From assembly GCA_016893485.2 (NCBI GenBank), contig JAFEKX020000001.1, positions 2,976,001 through 3,040,000 on the forward strand: a stretch of 64,000 nucleotides of DNA. The letters run 5' to 3'. Each line of letters begins with the position of its first letter. Position 1 is the stretch's first letter. The stretch comes from Streptomyces sp. P3 (GTDB lineage Bacteria > Actinomycetota > Actinomycetes > Streptomycetales > Streptomycetaceae). A program made the translations under genes and the position numbers. The notes beneath the pieces were generated by a model, which was given only the letters and a program-made list of their open reading frames with translations, was not told the origin of the DNA and did not search any database. Shown one piece after another: positions 48,727 to 59,100 of this stretch.

Positions 48727-49248
48727 ATGGATCACGACGTGGATCAGGACTGGGAAGACCGGGTGACCGCCGCCTGGGCGGCCTTCGACGACTATCCGGA
48801 GGAGCGGGCTGCCGAGTTCCGCGCCCTGATCGACGCGCTCGTCGCCGAACTGCCGGACGGCAGCCCGCTACGGCCCTTCGAGCGGGCCTGCGCCTGGGAC
48901 TCGACCGGGCATTCCGACCGGGCCGCCCCGCTGTACCGGGAGGCCCTCAGCGGCGGGCTCGGCGACCTCAGCGGCTACAAGGGACGTCGGGCGAAGATCC
49001 AACTCTCCAGCTCCCTGCGGAACATCGGGCAGGCGGAGGAGGGCGTCAAGCTGCTCACGCCCGAACTCGACGGCCCCTCGGACGAGTTGGACGACGCGGT
49101 CCGCGCGTGCCTCGCCCTGTGCCTGTCCAGCCTCGGCCGCGACCGCGAGGGCCTCTCCCTCGTGCTGGGCGCCCTCGCTCCCCATCTGCCGCGCTACCAG
49201 CGGTCGATGGCGCACTACGCACGCGCGCTGGTCGAGCCCGAGGCCTGA
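48727..49248 (+). CDS. Tetratricopeptide-repeat protein
   Basis: Intact, 173 residues: MDHDVDQDWEDRVTAAWAAFDDYPEERAAEFRALIDALVAELPDGS, then TPR-like helix pairs (FERACAWDSTGHSDRAAPLYREAL, AKIQLSSSLRNIGQAEEGVKLL, AVRACLALCLSSLGRDREGLSLVLGAL) ending YARALVEPEA. It matches a small actinobacterial TPR family with no assigned role. Acidic and cytosolic. Confidence 0.83.
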   Translation: MDHDVDQDWEDRVTAAWAAFDDYPEERAAEFRALIDALVAELPDGSPLRPFERACAWDSTGHSDRAAPLYREALSGGLGDLSGYKGRRAKIQLSSSLRNIGQAEEGVKLLTPELDGPSDELDDAVRACLALCLSSLGRDREGLSLVLGALAPHLPRYQRSMAHYARALVEPEA

Positions 49249-49297
49249 GTCGTCCGTGCGGCGGTGACCAACTCACCCTTCGCTCGTTTTGCTGAAC

Positions 49298-51214
49298 GTG
49301 CAGTCACAGGATGTCGCCAAGCGCCCCGCAGCTTCACCCACCGACCCGGTCGTCGATGTCGAACAGGCCGAGGCCGCGCTCGTCGAGCACTATCCACGGC
49401 TCGTCCGGCTCGCCTATCTGGTGCTCCCCCGAGCCTCGGTCGCAACCGGCGCGTCCTGACCGCGCACGCCCTCACCCAGCGCGCCCTGCCCCGGGGCCGC
49501 GCGTCCGCGTCCGTGATCCCGGCCCAGTCGACCGGCCGCGACGGCGATCCGGGCTACGCCTTCGTCCGCCTCCAGGTGGTGCGTACGGCCCTGGAAGCGG
49601 GCCTCCCGCTGTCGTTCCGCGCGCTGCCCAAGCGCTCCCAACTCCCGCCGCTGCTCCCCAGGTGCGGGGTCTGCGGCTCTTCCCGCGCTCGGGCGGCGCC
49701 GACGAACTCGCCCTGGACCAGCGACTGTCGGCCCTCTCCGGGCCGGCCCGCGCGGCATACGTGCTGCGCGGTCTCGAGCAGCTGCCCGACGGTGACGTCC
49801 GCAGGGTGCTCGCGGCGGCCGGGGTCGACCCGGTGGACGCGGCACTGCGCGAGGCCGACGAGGCGCCCGCGCAGTACGACCTCCTCAACTCCCCGAGTTC
49901 GACCCCTGTTCGCTGCACGCCCGGCCCACCGACCTGATGCGCCGCCGCCAGCACGGCAAGGCCGCCCTCGCCGCCGCCGCGGCCGTCGCCGTGTGCGGCG
50001 CGCTGCTCGCGCTGCCCGGCGGCGGCTGGGGTCCGGACGGCGCCGCCGCACCCGCGTACGCGGAGAACCCGGCGGCCGAAGCGGCTCTCAATCCAGGCAA
50101 GTTGACGAGGATCGCGCCCGCCGCGTGGGAGTCCTCAGCGCGCGAGGACTTCTCCGTCTGGCCCGCCCGCGGCGACCTCACCGGCGACACCGCGCTGCTG
50201 CGCCGCGCCCTCGCCGTCTGGGCCCGCCCCGGCGAGTCCGTCCAGGTCTCGGCCACCCCCGGCACCCCCTCCGGCGGCCCGGCCGGACCACCCCAACTCC
50301 TGTACGCGGGCACGGTCGACAACGCGCGCGTGGTGATCCTCTACGACGGTCTGCGCATCGCCCGCTACGCCGAGCCGAAGGACGGCACCAAGGGCGCCGC
50401 GCTGGACTTCGCGCGGGTCGACGGCGCGACCGGGGCCGAGGCGGACGCGGTGGTCCTGGACCGCGCCGACGGCAACGTCCGCTATCTGACGGCCCCTTGG
50501 GTGAAGAAGGCGGCCGAGCGGGACCTGCAGAAGCCGAACGCCGGCGCGCTGCCGATGACCATCAGCGACGGGATCACCTCGCCGATGGCCAGCCCCGCGA
50601 CGGCGACCGGCGCGTGCACGTCGTGGAACGTGCTCCAGCTGACCGACGACACCGGCACCCGGCTGGTGAGCGACCTCGGCGAACTGGTTCCCGCGCATCT
50701 CACCTCGGGCCGCCCCGGCTCGGTCCACGAGGTGTCGGGCTCGGCGGCGCAGCACGCCTGGGCGCCGTACGCCTGCTCCCTCGGCGCGATGCGCTCGCTG
50801 GGCGTGCGGTCGGTGAACTCCTGGCAGTACGCCCAGCAGCCGCTGCCCGACGCGAGCGGCGCGGCGGAGTGGGTGTGCACGCGGGCGGAGACCTGGCGGG
50901 GTGACGGCGAGCGGGTGCTGGCGCAGTTCCGCACGCCGGGCGGGACGTACGGCGCGGTCGCGGCGAAGGCGCAGGACGTCTCGGCGTGCGGCGCACGTGA
51001 CCCGCATGTGCTGGCCGGGGTCCTGTGGAAGTCGGCGGCGGGCAACTGGTTCCTGCTGGCGGCGGGCAGCAAGGGTACGGAGGCGGTCAGCGCGACGGGC
51101 GGGGTCAATGGCTCGGCGCGGGGTGGTCTGCTGGCGGTGAGGACCAAGCAGGGTGTTCAGGCCGAGTTGAAGGGCACTCTGGACGACGGCAGCACCATCA
51201 CGGGCCTGCGTTAG
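49298..51214 (+). CDS. Sigma-like cytosolic domain fused to a transmembrane helix and exported domain (frameshifted)
   Basis: About 639 residues after repairing losses near 49435, 49668 and 49893. Residues 1-205 resemble a diverged ECF-sigma architecture: EAALVEHYPRLVRLAYLVLPPSLGRNRRVLTAHALTQRAL (region 2-like) and ALDQRLSALSGPARAAYVLRGLEQLPDGDVRRVLAAAGV (region 4-like). RRRQHGKAALAAAAAVAVCGALLAL is a membrane helix. Outside is a 400-residue domain (AAWESSAREDFSVWPARGDLTGDTALLRRAL, YAGTVDNARVVILYDGLRIARYAEP, and four spaced Cys) ending DGSTITGLR. No named family recognised; DNA binding is unproven. Confidence 0.72.
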
Positions 51215-51260
51215 CGCTCCGCTGCGCGGGTGCGTCGTCGGGCGCGGGTCCGTTGTGGCT

Positions 51261-51284
51261 GGGCGCGCAGTTCCCCGCGCCCCT
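51261..51284. repeat. Dispersed gcgcagttccccgcgcc repeat
   Basis: gggcgcgcagttccccgcgcccct lies between two genes, with the same 17-base core as at 44371 and each arm at 21990-22030. It may work as a terminator for the upstream gene. Confidence 0.6.
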
Positions 51285-51391
51285 AGGGTGCTGACCTCAG
51301 CCGGCACTCGATCGCCCGCTCGCTGACATTCGCGTCAACAAGTCCCCGCACAAGGCTTCCCCAGGGACTTACCCGTCAGTACATTGACGCC

Positions 51392-52257
51392 ATGTCTAAC
51401 ACGCCGCTCAAGGCCCGAAAGGTGTCCTTCTCCTGGGAGGGCACCCCACTGCACTGGGTGCCCGGCGACCCCTTCACCACGCACACGATCAACGTGCTGC
51501 ACCTGCTGCTGCCCGCCGGTGAGCGGTGGTTCGTGCACGTCTACAAGCAGGTGCTGCCCCTCATCCGGGACGACCGGCTGCGCGAGGACGTGATCGGGTT
51601 CATCGGCCAGGAGGCGATGCACTCCCAGGCCCACGACGAGGTCCTCCCCACCTCAGGGAACTGGGCCTCGATCCGACGCCGTACACCGCGCAGGTCGACT
51701 GGTTCTTCGAGAAGCTGCTCGGCGACCGCACCCTCCCGCCGGGCAGGGCCCGCAGGTGGTGGCTGCTGGAGCGGGTCGCGATCATCGCGGCGATCGAGCA
51801 CTACACCGCGTTCCTCGGCAACTGGGTGCTGAACGCCGAGGAGTTGGACCGGCGCGGCGCCGATCCGACCATGCTGGACCTGCTGCGCTGGCACGGCGCC
51901 GAGGAGGTCGAGCACCGCTCCGTCGCCTTCGACCTCTTCATGCACGTCGACGGCGGCTACCGGCGGCGCGCCCGCACCTGGGCGACCGCGTTCGCCGCCC
52001 TGATGTTCCTGTGGCAGCGCGGCTCCCGCTTCTTCATGGCGAACGACCCGACCCTCGTCGACGCCCATGTGAGCTTCAAGGACTTCTACGTCGCCGGGAA
52101 GCGCGGCACCCTGCCCGCCACCGGCGACATGCTCAGGTCCATACCCCGCTATCTGAGCCGCGCCTACCACCCCTCCCAGGAGGGCAGCACCGAGCAGGCC
52201 GTCGCCTACCTCGCGTCCTCGCCCGCGGCGGTGGCCGCCGAGAAGAGGGCGGAGTAG
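51392..52257 (+). CDS. PF10118 metal-dependent hydrolase-like protein, probable ferritin-like diiron enzyme
   Basis: About 288 residues, MSNTPLKARKVSFSWEGTPLHWVPGDPFTTHTINVLHLLLPAGERWF at the start. Helical protein with metal-binding motifs: GQEAMHSQAHDE (ExxH), ERVAIIAAIEHYTAFLG (lone Glu-His) and HGAEEVEHRSVAFDLF (second ExxH). This Glu/ExxH/Glu/ExxH order is that of ferritin-like diiron oxygenases. The family name metal-dependent hydrolase is a database label. One C is missing near 51648. It overlaps by one base the gene of a ferredoxin-type reductase, a fitting electron donor. Confidence 0.85.
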
Positions 52258-53300
52258 TGCCGAAGCCGCTCACCGTCGCCGTCCTGGCCGGCGCCGCCCT
52301 GCTGACCCGCCGCGCGCTACGGCGCCGGGTGCGGGCCTCGCCGCTGTGGCCGCTGCCCGCGCTCGACCCGCCGACCTCCGGCCGGCCGCGCACCCGGGCG
52401 CTGAGGCTCCGGGTCACCGCCCGGGAGACGGTCGCCGAGGGCGTCGTACAACTGCGCCTGGAAGGTGCGGACTTGCCGCGCTGGGAGCCCGGGGCGCACA
52501 TCGATCTGGTGCTGCCCTCGGGGCTGGTGCGGCAGTACTCGCTGTGCGGGAACCCGGCGGACACCTCGTCGTACACGGTCGCCACCCGGCTGGTCGTGGA
52601 CGGGCGGGGCGGTTCGCGCGAGGTGCACGAACAGGTGTGGGAGGGAACGGAGTTGGAGGTCCGAGGGCCCCGCAATCGGTTCCCGCTCATCGACGCGCCG
52701 TCGTACGTCTTCGTCGTCGGCGGGATCGGGATCACCCCGGTGCTGCCGATGCTGCGGACGCTGCCCGAGGGCGCCGACTGGCGGCTGGTGTACGCGGGCC
52801 GTACGCCCGACTCCATGCCGTTCCTGGAGGAGTTGGCGGAGTTCGGCGCGGACCGGGTCACCGTCATGAGCGGGCGGCGGCCCGAACTGGACGCGCTGCT
52901 CGCGGAGTTGCCGGAGGGGGCCGTCGTCTACTGCTGCGGGCCCGAGGGGCTGATGGCGGCCGTGACGGAGCGGTTCCCCGACGTGCGGCTCGAACGGTTC
53001 GCGCCCCGGGCCCAGTTGGGTGGCGATACCCGCGGCGACACGGCTTTCGAGGTCGAACTCCGGCGCAGCGGGCGGACGTTGACCGTGCCCGCCGACTCCA
53101 CGGTGCTGGCCGCCGTCCGGGCGGAGCTGCCCGACACGCTCTACTCCTGCGAACAGGGTTTCTGCGGAACCTGCCAACAGCGGGTCGTGGAAGGGGAGGT
53201 GGAGCACCGGGACGAGCTGTTGACGGACGCGGAGCGTGATGACTCGATGCTGATCTGTGTATCCAGGGCCCGCGGTGAGCGAATCGTGTTGGACATGTGA
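52257..53300 (+). CDS. Flavin/2Fe-2S oxidoreductase (phthalate-dioxygenase-reductase type)
   Basis: Intact, 347 residues. An N-terminal flavin domain (WEPGAHIDLVLPSGLVRQYSLCGNPAD, with RQYSL as FMN/FAD site), an NAD(P)H-binding domain (YVFVVGGIGITPVLPMLRTL, YCCGPEGLMAAV), and a C-terminal plant-type ferredoxin with CEQGFCGTC and the fourth Cys in MLICVSR. The family passes electrons from NAD(P)H to an oxygenase. The GTG start at 52257 overlaps the TAG of the upstream gene (TAGTG), so translation is coupled. TetR gene follows 56 bases later. Confidence 0.92.
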   Translation: MPKPLTVAVLAGAALLTRRALRRRVRASPLWPLPALDPPTSGRPRTRALRLRVTARETVAEGVVQLRLEGADLPRWEPGAHIDLVLPSGLVRQYSLCGNPADTSSYTVATRLVVDGRGGSREVHEQVWEGTELEVRGPRNRFPLIDAPSYVFVVGGIGITPVLPMLRTLPEGADWRLVYAGRTPDSMPFLEELAEFGADRVTVMSGRRPELDALLAELPEGAVVYCCGPEGLMAAVTERFPDVRLERFAPRAQLGGDTRGDTAFEVELRRSGRTLTVPADSTVLAAVRAELPDTLYSCEQGFCGTCQQRVVEGEVEHRDELLTDAERDDSMLICVSRARGERIVLDM

Positions 53301-53356
53301 ACGACCTTGGGTGGACCGGGCCGTTGAGGTCCGGTTCCGATCGGTAAGGTGTTCGC

Positions 53357-54046
53357 ATGAGTACCGGGGTTCGCCGCAGGATGGGAGTCGAGGAACGGCG
53401 GCAGCAGTTGATCGGCGTCGCTCTCGACCTCTTCAGCCATCGCTCGCCCGACGAGGTCTCCATCGACGAGATAGCCGCGGCCGCGGGCATTTCCCGGCCG
53501 CTGGTCTACCACTACTTTCCCGGCAAACTCAGCTTGTACGAGGCCGCGTTGCAGCGCGCCTCGGACGATCTGGCCGGACGGTTCGTGGTCGCCGAGGAGG
53601 GCTCGCTGGGATCACGGCTCCTGCGGGTGATGGCCCGGTTCTTCGACTTCGTGGACGACCACGGGCCGGGTTTCGCGGCGCTGATGCGCGGCGGCCCCGC
53701 GGTGGGCTCGTCCACCACCAACGCGTTGGTCGACGGGGTGCGGCAGGCCGCGTATCTCCACATCCTGTCCCATATGAAGGTCCAGGACCCGCCCGCGCGG
53801 CTGGAGTTGGTGATCCGGTCGTGGATCTCGCTCGTCGAGTCGACGGCCCTGATCTGGCTGGACGGCCGGCGCATCCCGCGTGCCGAGCTGGAACGCCAAC
53901 TCGTGCACGACTTCGGGGCGTTGGCGGCGGTCAGCGCGGCCTACGACGAGGAACTCAGCGGGCTGTTGCGTGAGTCGCTCAAGCACGAGCCGGGCGACGG
54001 GCCGTTCAGCGACCTCGTCGTCCGGCTGATCGCGCTCGCGTCCTAG
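53357..54046 (+). CDS. TetR-family transcriptional regulator
   Basis: Intact, 229 residues. Helix-turn-helix: RRQQLIGVALDLFSHRSPDEVSIDEIAAAAGISRPLVYHYFPGKLSLYEAAL. The C-terminal ligand domain includes RVMARFFDFVDDHGPGFAALMRGG and RLELVIRSWISLVESTALIWLDGRRI. It stands right after the oxygenase-like and reductase genes on the same strand and is a natural regulator of them. Confidence 0.9.
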   Translation: MSTGVRRRMGVEERRQQLIGVALDLFSHRSPDEVSIDEIAAAAGISRPLVYHYFPGKLSLYEAALQRASDDLAGRFVVAEEGSLGSRLLRVMARFFDFVDDHGPGFAALMRGGPAVGSSTTNALVDGVRQAAYLHILSHMKVQDPPARLELVIRSWISLVESTALIWLDGRRIPRAELERQLVHDFGALAAVSAAYDEELSGLLRESLKHEPGDGPFSDLVVRLIALAS

Positions 54047-54063
54047 CAGCCGTAGGACCGGCT

Positions 54064-54420
54064 CTAGCGCTCGAACTTCCGGTAGGACGCGTCCAGTTCG
54101 CGTACCTCGGCCGAGGCGTGCAGCACGGAGCCGTCCTCGTCGATGTACTCGCGGAGCAGCTCGAGGACCTTCTCGGTCAGCTTGGCCTTGGTCTCCTCGG
54201 TGCGCCCGGCGAGCAGACCGAGGGTGACGTGGACGACGGTGTGGCCCAGCTCGTCGAGACCCTCGTACCCGAAGGCCGTGTACTCGCTCGGGCGGAACTG
54301 CGTCTTGCACGCCTCCGGCTTCGCCGCGGCGATCTCGACCACCGCCTGGTGCAGCGCACGGGCGAAACCGTCCTGGTCGAAGGAGATCGTGTGGGAGTGG
54401 TCGACGGTGATCTGCGGCAT
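54064..54420 (-). CDS. 5-carboxymethyl-2-hydroxymuconate isomerase family protein (HpcD-like)
   Basis: Intact, 118 residues. MPQITVDHSHTISFDQDGFARALHQAVVEIAAAKPEACKTQFRP at the N-terminus gives the Pro2 catalytic base of the tautomerase superfamily. The middle TVVHVTLGLLAGRTEETKAKLTEKVLELLREYI is the family helix region. The classical reaction is in homoprotocatechuate catabolism, but the gene stands alone here and the isomer substrate is unknown. It is convergent with the TetR gene. Confidence 0.83.
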   Translation of the reverse strand: MPQITVDHSHTISFDQDGFARALHQAVVEIAAAKPEACKTQFRPSEYTAFGYEGLDELGHTVVHVTLGLLAGRTEETKAKLTEKVLELLREYIDEDGSVLHASAEVRELDASYRKFER

Positions 54421-54473
54421 CAGGCGCTCCTGTTTCTCAGCCAACAACGGGCTCACCCTAGCCGCCCGCGGCC

Positions 54474-56094
54474 TCACCCCAGCCGTAGCGCCAGCATCGC
54501 GATGTCGTCGTCCCGGTCGACGCCGAAGCAGTCGAGCAGGGTGTCGCACAGCGCGTCCAGGCCGGGCAGGGCGCCGGAGGCCGCCGCGCGGAGCTGGTCC
54601 ATCGAGGCGGACAGGTCGGTGCCGCGGGTCTCGATGAGGCCGTCGGTGATCAACAGGAGCCGGTCGGAGGGTTCGAGGAACAGCTCCGTGGGCGGCGGAT
54701 GGGACAGGCCCACGCCGAGCAGCGGGCCCGACGCCTTGGCGTAGTCCGCGCTGCCGCTGTCCCGGATGATCAGCGGCGGGATGTGCCCTCCGTTGGAGAT
54801 GAGGGTGCGCCCGGTGTCCGGGTCGACGAGGACCAGGCAGACGGTGGCCGTGGTCTCCGGGTGGTAGTGCCGGAGCATCCGGTCCAGCCGCTCGGCGAGG
54901 ACGCTGGGGTCGCTCTCGTCGACGCAGTAGGCGCGCAGGGCGTGCCGTATCTCGACCATCACGGTGGCCGCCTCCAGCGAGTGCCCGACGACGTCGCCGA
55001 CGGCGAAGAGCACGCGCGAGCCGACCTTCAGGACGGCGTAGAAGTCGCCGCCGATCTCGGTGTCCTGGGACGCGGGCACGTACCGCACCACGACGTTCAC
55101 GCCCGGGAGTTCGGGCAGCCGGTCGGGCTTGGGCAGGAAGCTGCGCTGGAGGGTGAGCGCGACATGCCGCTCGACCTGGTACATGAGGAGCGGCTCGGCG
55201 GCGAGCGCGGTGGCCTGGGCGAGCTGGGCGAGCAGCGCGCCGGCCTCGGGGCCGACCCGGCGCAGTCCGCGGGTGGGGGCGGCGAGGCAGACGGGGGCCC
55301 GGCCCTCCTGGGTGAGGACGAGGGCCAGCCGGGCGTCGTGCTCCACGCCGGGCCGGAAGAAGCCGGTGGGCCACAGCGGCGCGGGCACGGTGGTGATCTG
55401 CACCCCGGACTGGCCCTGGGAGAGCCTGCGCAGCAGCCGGGCCACCGCCCGGTCGGCGTCCTCGCCCGGCAGCGCGACGGCGGTGCGGTCCCGGGGCAGG
55501 CCGCGGTACAGCTGGTCGTCCCGGTCGAGGACGAACACGGCGGCCGGGGTGCCGGTGAGCCGCGCGGTGCCGTCGGCGGCGACGTCGACGAGTTCCTGGA
55601 GGGAGCGCGCCGCCTGGATGGTGACGATCATCTCGGACAGCAGGGTCAGCCGCTTGACGAGCGCCTGGTCGTCGGCCCGCAGCTGGGCGGCGCGGACCGC
55701 GGACCGGACGGCCGCCTCGATCTCCTCGGGCTCCGCCGGCACGGTCAGGAAGGCCTCGTCGCCCGCGTCGAGCGCCTGACAGCGGTTGCTCGGCGGCGCG
55801 GCGAGCGCGGAGACGTGCACGACCGGCAGGCCCGCCATCCGCGGCCGCTCCTTGAGCAGCCCGCACAGTTCGAAAGCCGCTCATGTCCGGCAGGTGCACG
55901 TCGATCAGCGCCACGTCCGGGAGGTTTCCCTTGCGCAGCCGCACGTCGATCTCGGCGAGCGCCTCGGCGCCGCTGCCGACCGCCGTGACCCGATGCCCGG
56001 CACGGCTCAGCACGCTCTCGACCGCGAACCGGCTCGCCGGCTCGTCGTCGACGACCAGCACGGTCGCATGCGTCAGTTTGCCGCTGACGTCCAT
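54474..56094 (-). CDS. Response regulator with GAF-like and PP2C (SpoIIE/RsbU) phosphatase domains
   Basis: About 539 residues. N-terminal receiver: ATVLVVDDEPASRFAVESVL with Asp16/Asp17 and phospho-acceptor Asp65 in VALIDVHLPDM. A GAF-like middle region follows (LLSEMIVTIQAARSLQELVDVAADGTARLTGTPAAVFVLDRDD). The C-terminal PP2C domain has DTEIGGDFYAVLKVGSRVLFAVGDVVGHSLEAA, TLISNGGHIPPLII, LLLITDGLIE and DDDIAMLALRLG with its metal-binding aspartates. Such proteins dephosphorylate anti-sigma-factor antagonists in partner-switch stress control. One extra T near 55873 breaks the frame; it is an insertion, unlike most others. Confidence 0.9.
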
Positions 56095-56170
56095 TTTTCA
56101 GACCTGGCCCTTTGACACACCGGTGGGGCAGGCCGGTGACCACAGCCTGCCCCACTACGGTAATGCGCTT

Positions 56171-59100
56171 TCAGGGTGTCCGGGTGAATACCGCCACAGT
56201 GCGACCCGGAATGGCGAAGGTACCCGTCCCCTTCGCGTACGAGGCCGCCTTCACGGTGGCGTCGGCACCCCCGCCTGCACCGGGTGCAGCCGGTAACCGG
56301 TTCCGGCCAACGCCCCGACCCGCTGGTTCTGTTCGGTCGGCGTCGCATTGAACACGACCACGAGATTCCCGAGTTTCATGGTGATCACCCCGGGCGTCTC
56401 GTCCTTCCCGGACAGCGGGAAGGACATCGCCGACTGCACCTGCGCGGCCGTACCGAGCGAGAAGACGGGCTCGGTCGTCCGGATCCTCAGCAGCTCCTGG
56501 TACGCGGCCGAGGCCCCGTCGATCTGCCCGCAGCCCACCTTCACCGACGTCAACAGGCCCTTCGCGTACGGCCACTTGGACGCGTTGTCGGCCGCCATCG
56601 GCAGGCCCCGTCCGAAGCCGTTGCCGTCGGCGCAGTTCCAGTGGATCGCGTTGAACCAGTCACCGCTGTCGAACGAGTTGCGGTCCAGGGACTTGGAGCG
56701 CAGCAGGTCGGTTCCGGCCTGCGAGAGCGACGGCCCCTGCGAGAGGGTGGCCGTGGCCATCGCGAGGACCTGCATCCGGGCCCGGTCGGCGGCGCTCGTC
56801 GTCGCGGGCAGCTTGTAGGTGAGGGCGTCGAACAGCGACTCGTTGTCGTGCGCGTCGACATAGGCGAGGGCGTCGCCGGGCGCGTCCGCGTAGCCGGCGG
56901 GGGCGCCGTTGTAGTCGATCTCGGCGCCGGTGACGTCCTTCCCGTCGGTGTCGGTGAAGCGGTACTTCGCGAGGTTGCCGCTCAGGCCGACCTTAATGAG
57001 GTCCTGGTAGTGCAGGAGGCGGGCCTTCTGCACGGCCGAAGTGCCGTTCGCCGTGGACGAGTTGGGGTCGGTGTAGAGCCCGGACGCGAAGCCCTGGACG
57101 CCCGGGTCGTCGTCGAAGGGGCTGCCGCCGCGCACCGCGTCACGGGCCCGGTCGGAGAAGGTCGCGATGCCCGTGCCGGCCATGTTCTTCTGCGTGGCCT
57201 GCACGAAACGGGCGTCGTCGGCGACCTCGCCGAAGTTCCAGCCCTCGCCGTACATGATGATCTTCTTGCCGTCGACGCCGTCCTTCGCGGGGGTCAGCGC
57301 GTCCAGCGCCTTGCGTACGGCGAGGATGTTGGCCTTCGGCTGGTGCCCCATGAGGTCGAAGCGGAAGCCGTCAACCTTGTACTCCTTGGCCCAGGTGACC
57401 ACGGAGTCGACGACGAGCTTGCCCATCATGGCGTTCTCGGTCGCCGTGTTGGCGCAGCAGGTGGAGTTCGCGACGCTGCCGTCGGCCAGCAGCCGCTGGT
57501 AGTAGCCCGGCACGATCTTGTCGAGCACCGAGGTGTCCGCCTGACCGCCGGCCGCCGTGTGGTTGTAGACCACGTCCATGACGACCCGAAGACCGTCCTC
57601 GTTCAGCGACTTGACCATCTTGCGGAACTCGACGGTACGGCCGGTGCCGTCCGGGTCGGTCGCGTACGAGCCCTCCGGAACCGTGAAGTGGTACGGGTCG
57701 TAACCCCAGTTGTAGGCGTCCTTCGCGGCGACGGCCGCCACGCACGCCTGCTGCTGCTCGAGTCGGCGGCGTAGGAGGCGAGGTGGCAGTCGGTGGTGGA
57801 CTGCTCGGACTTCTTCTCGGGGATGGTCGCGATGTCGAAGGCGGGCAGCAGATGCACGTACGACGTCCCGGACCGGGCCAGCTCCCGCAGATGCTGGGAG
57901 CCGTCGCTTTTCCTGTCCGTGAAGGCGAGGTAGGTCCCCGGTCCTTTGCGGGGACGGTGGTGTCCGCGACGGAGAAGTCGCGGATGTGCAGCTCCTGGAT
58001 CTCCGCGTCCTTCAGCGGCACCGCCTTCGGCTTCTTCAGGCCGGACCAGCCGCTCGGGGCAAGGGACTTGTCGGCGAGGTCGACGACGAGGCTCTGCTTC
58101 GAGTCGGTGGTGAGGGCGACGGAGTAGGGGTCGGTCACCTCGTTGGTGACGACCTTCCGCACGGTCGGGGCCCACACCTTCACGACGTACCGGTACGGCT
58201 TGTTCTTCCAGGAGGTGGGACCGGTGACGGACCAGACGCCGGTGGTGGCGTTCCGGCTCATCTTCTTGAGCGAACCGTCGAGGTCGAGGGACACGCTCTG
58301 CGCGGTCGGCGCCCAGACGGCCAGCGTGGGACGGCCGTTGTGGAAGGTCGGGCCGAGGTCGGCCTTGGTCGCGGAGCCGTACACGTCGTCGAGCACTCCG
58401 GCGAGCTGTACGCCGGTGGCGGCCAACACGGCCCCGTTGACGGCCCGTTGGGAGGCGACGAGCTGCCCGTCCAGGGCCTCCTTCACCCGTCCCCGGTCGC
58501 GCGGGTCGACGGACCAGGCCGCATAGTCCTTCAGATAGGGGAACTTGGCCTTCTGGGCGTCGGTGAGCGTGGTCCTCGACAACCGCAGCCAGCGCTCGTC
58601 GTCGCTCGTCAGGGTGCCGTCCTTCGCGGCGATCGAGCCGTCGTGGGAGTACACGAGCTGGGTGGAGGCGGCGGCGTCGGAGCCGTTCCAGGCGACCGTG
58701 CTCCGGTCGATCCAGACCGCCTTGGAGGTGGTCAGGTCGAGGGCCGCCGCACTCCCGGCGGGCTGCGGCAGGAGGTACTTCTCCTGACCGTTCAGGAGCC
58801 ACACCTCGTTGCCGTCGGCCTTGAGGTCGAGCGACTGGTCGGCGGAGAGGTCCTTCTCGTCGCCCTTGTGGAGGATGTAACTGAGGCTGGTCGCACCGGA
58901 GTTGAGCGGTACCTCGAAGACGGCGCCGTACGCGTCGGTCTTCACCGGCTGGAGCGGGCTCGACCAGTCCGTGGGATTCGCGGCACCCGTCCAGACGTGC
59001 AGGCCCCAACCGGAGTAGTCGCCGTCCGCGCGGTGGTAGTGGATGACGGCCTTGGTGGTGTCCTGCGCCGGATAGTCGGGCCGCTGCGTCTGTACGGCCT

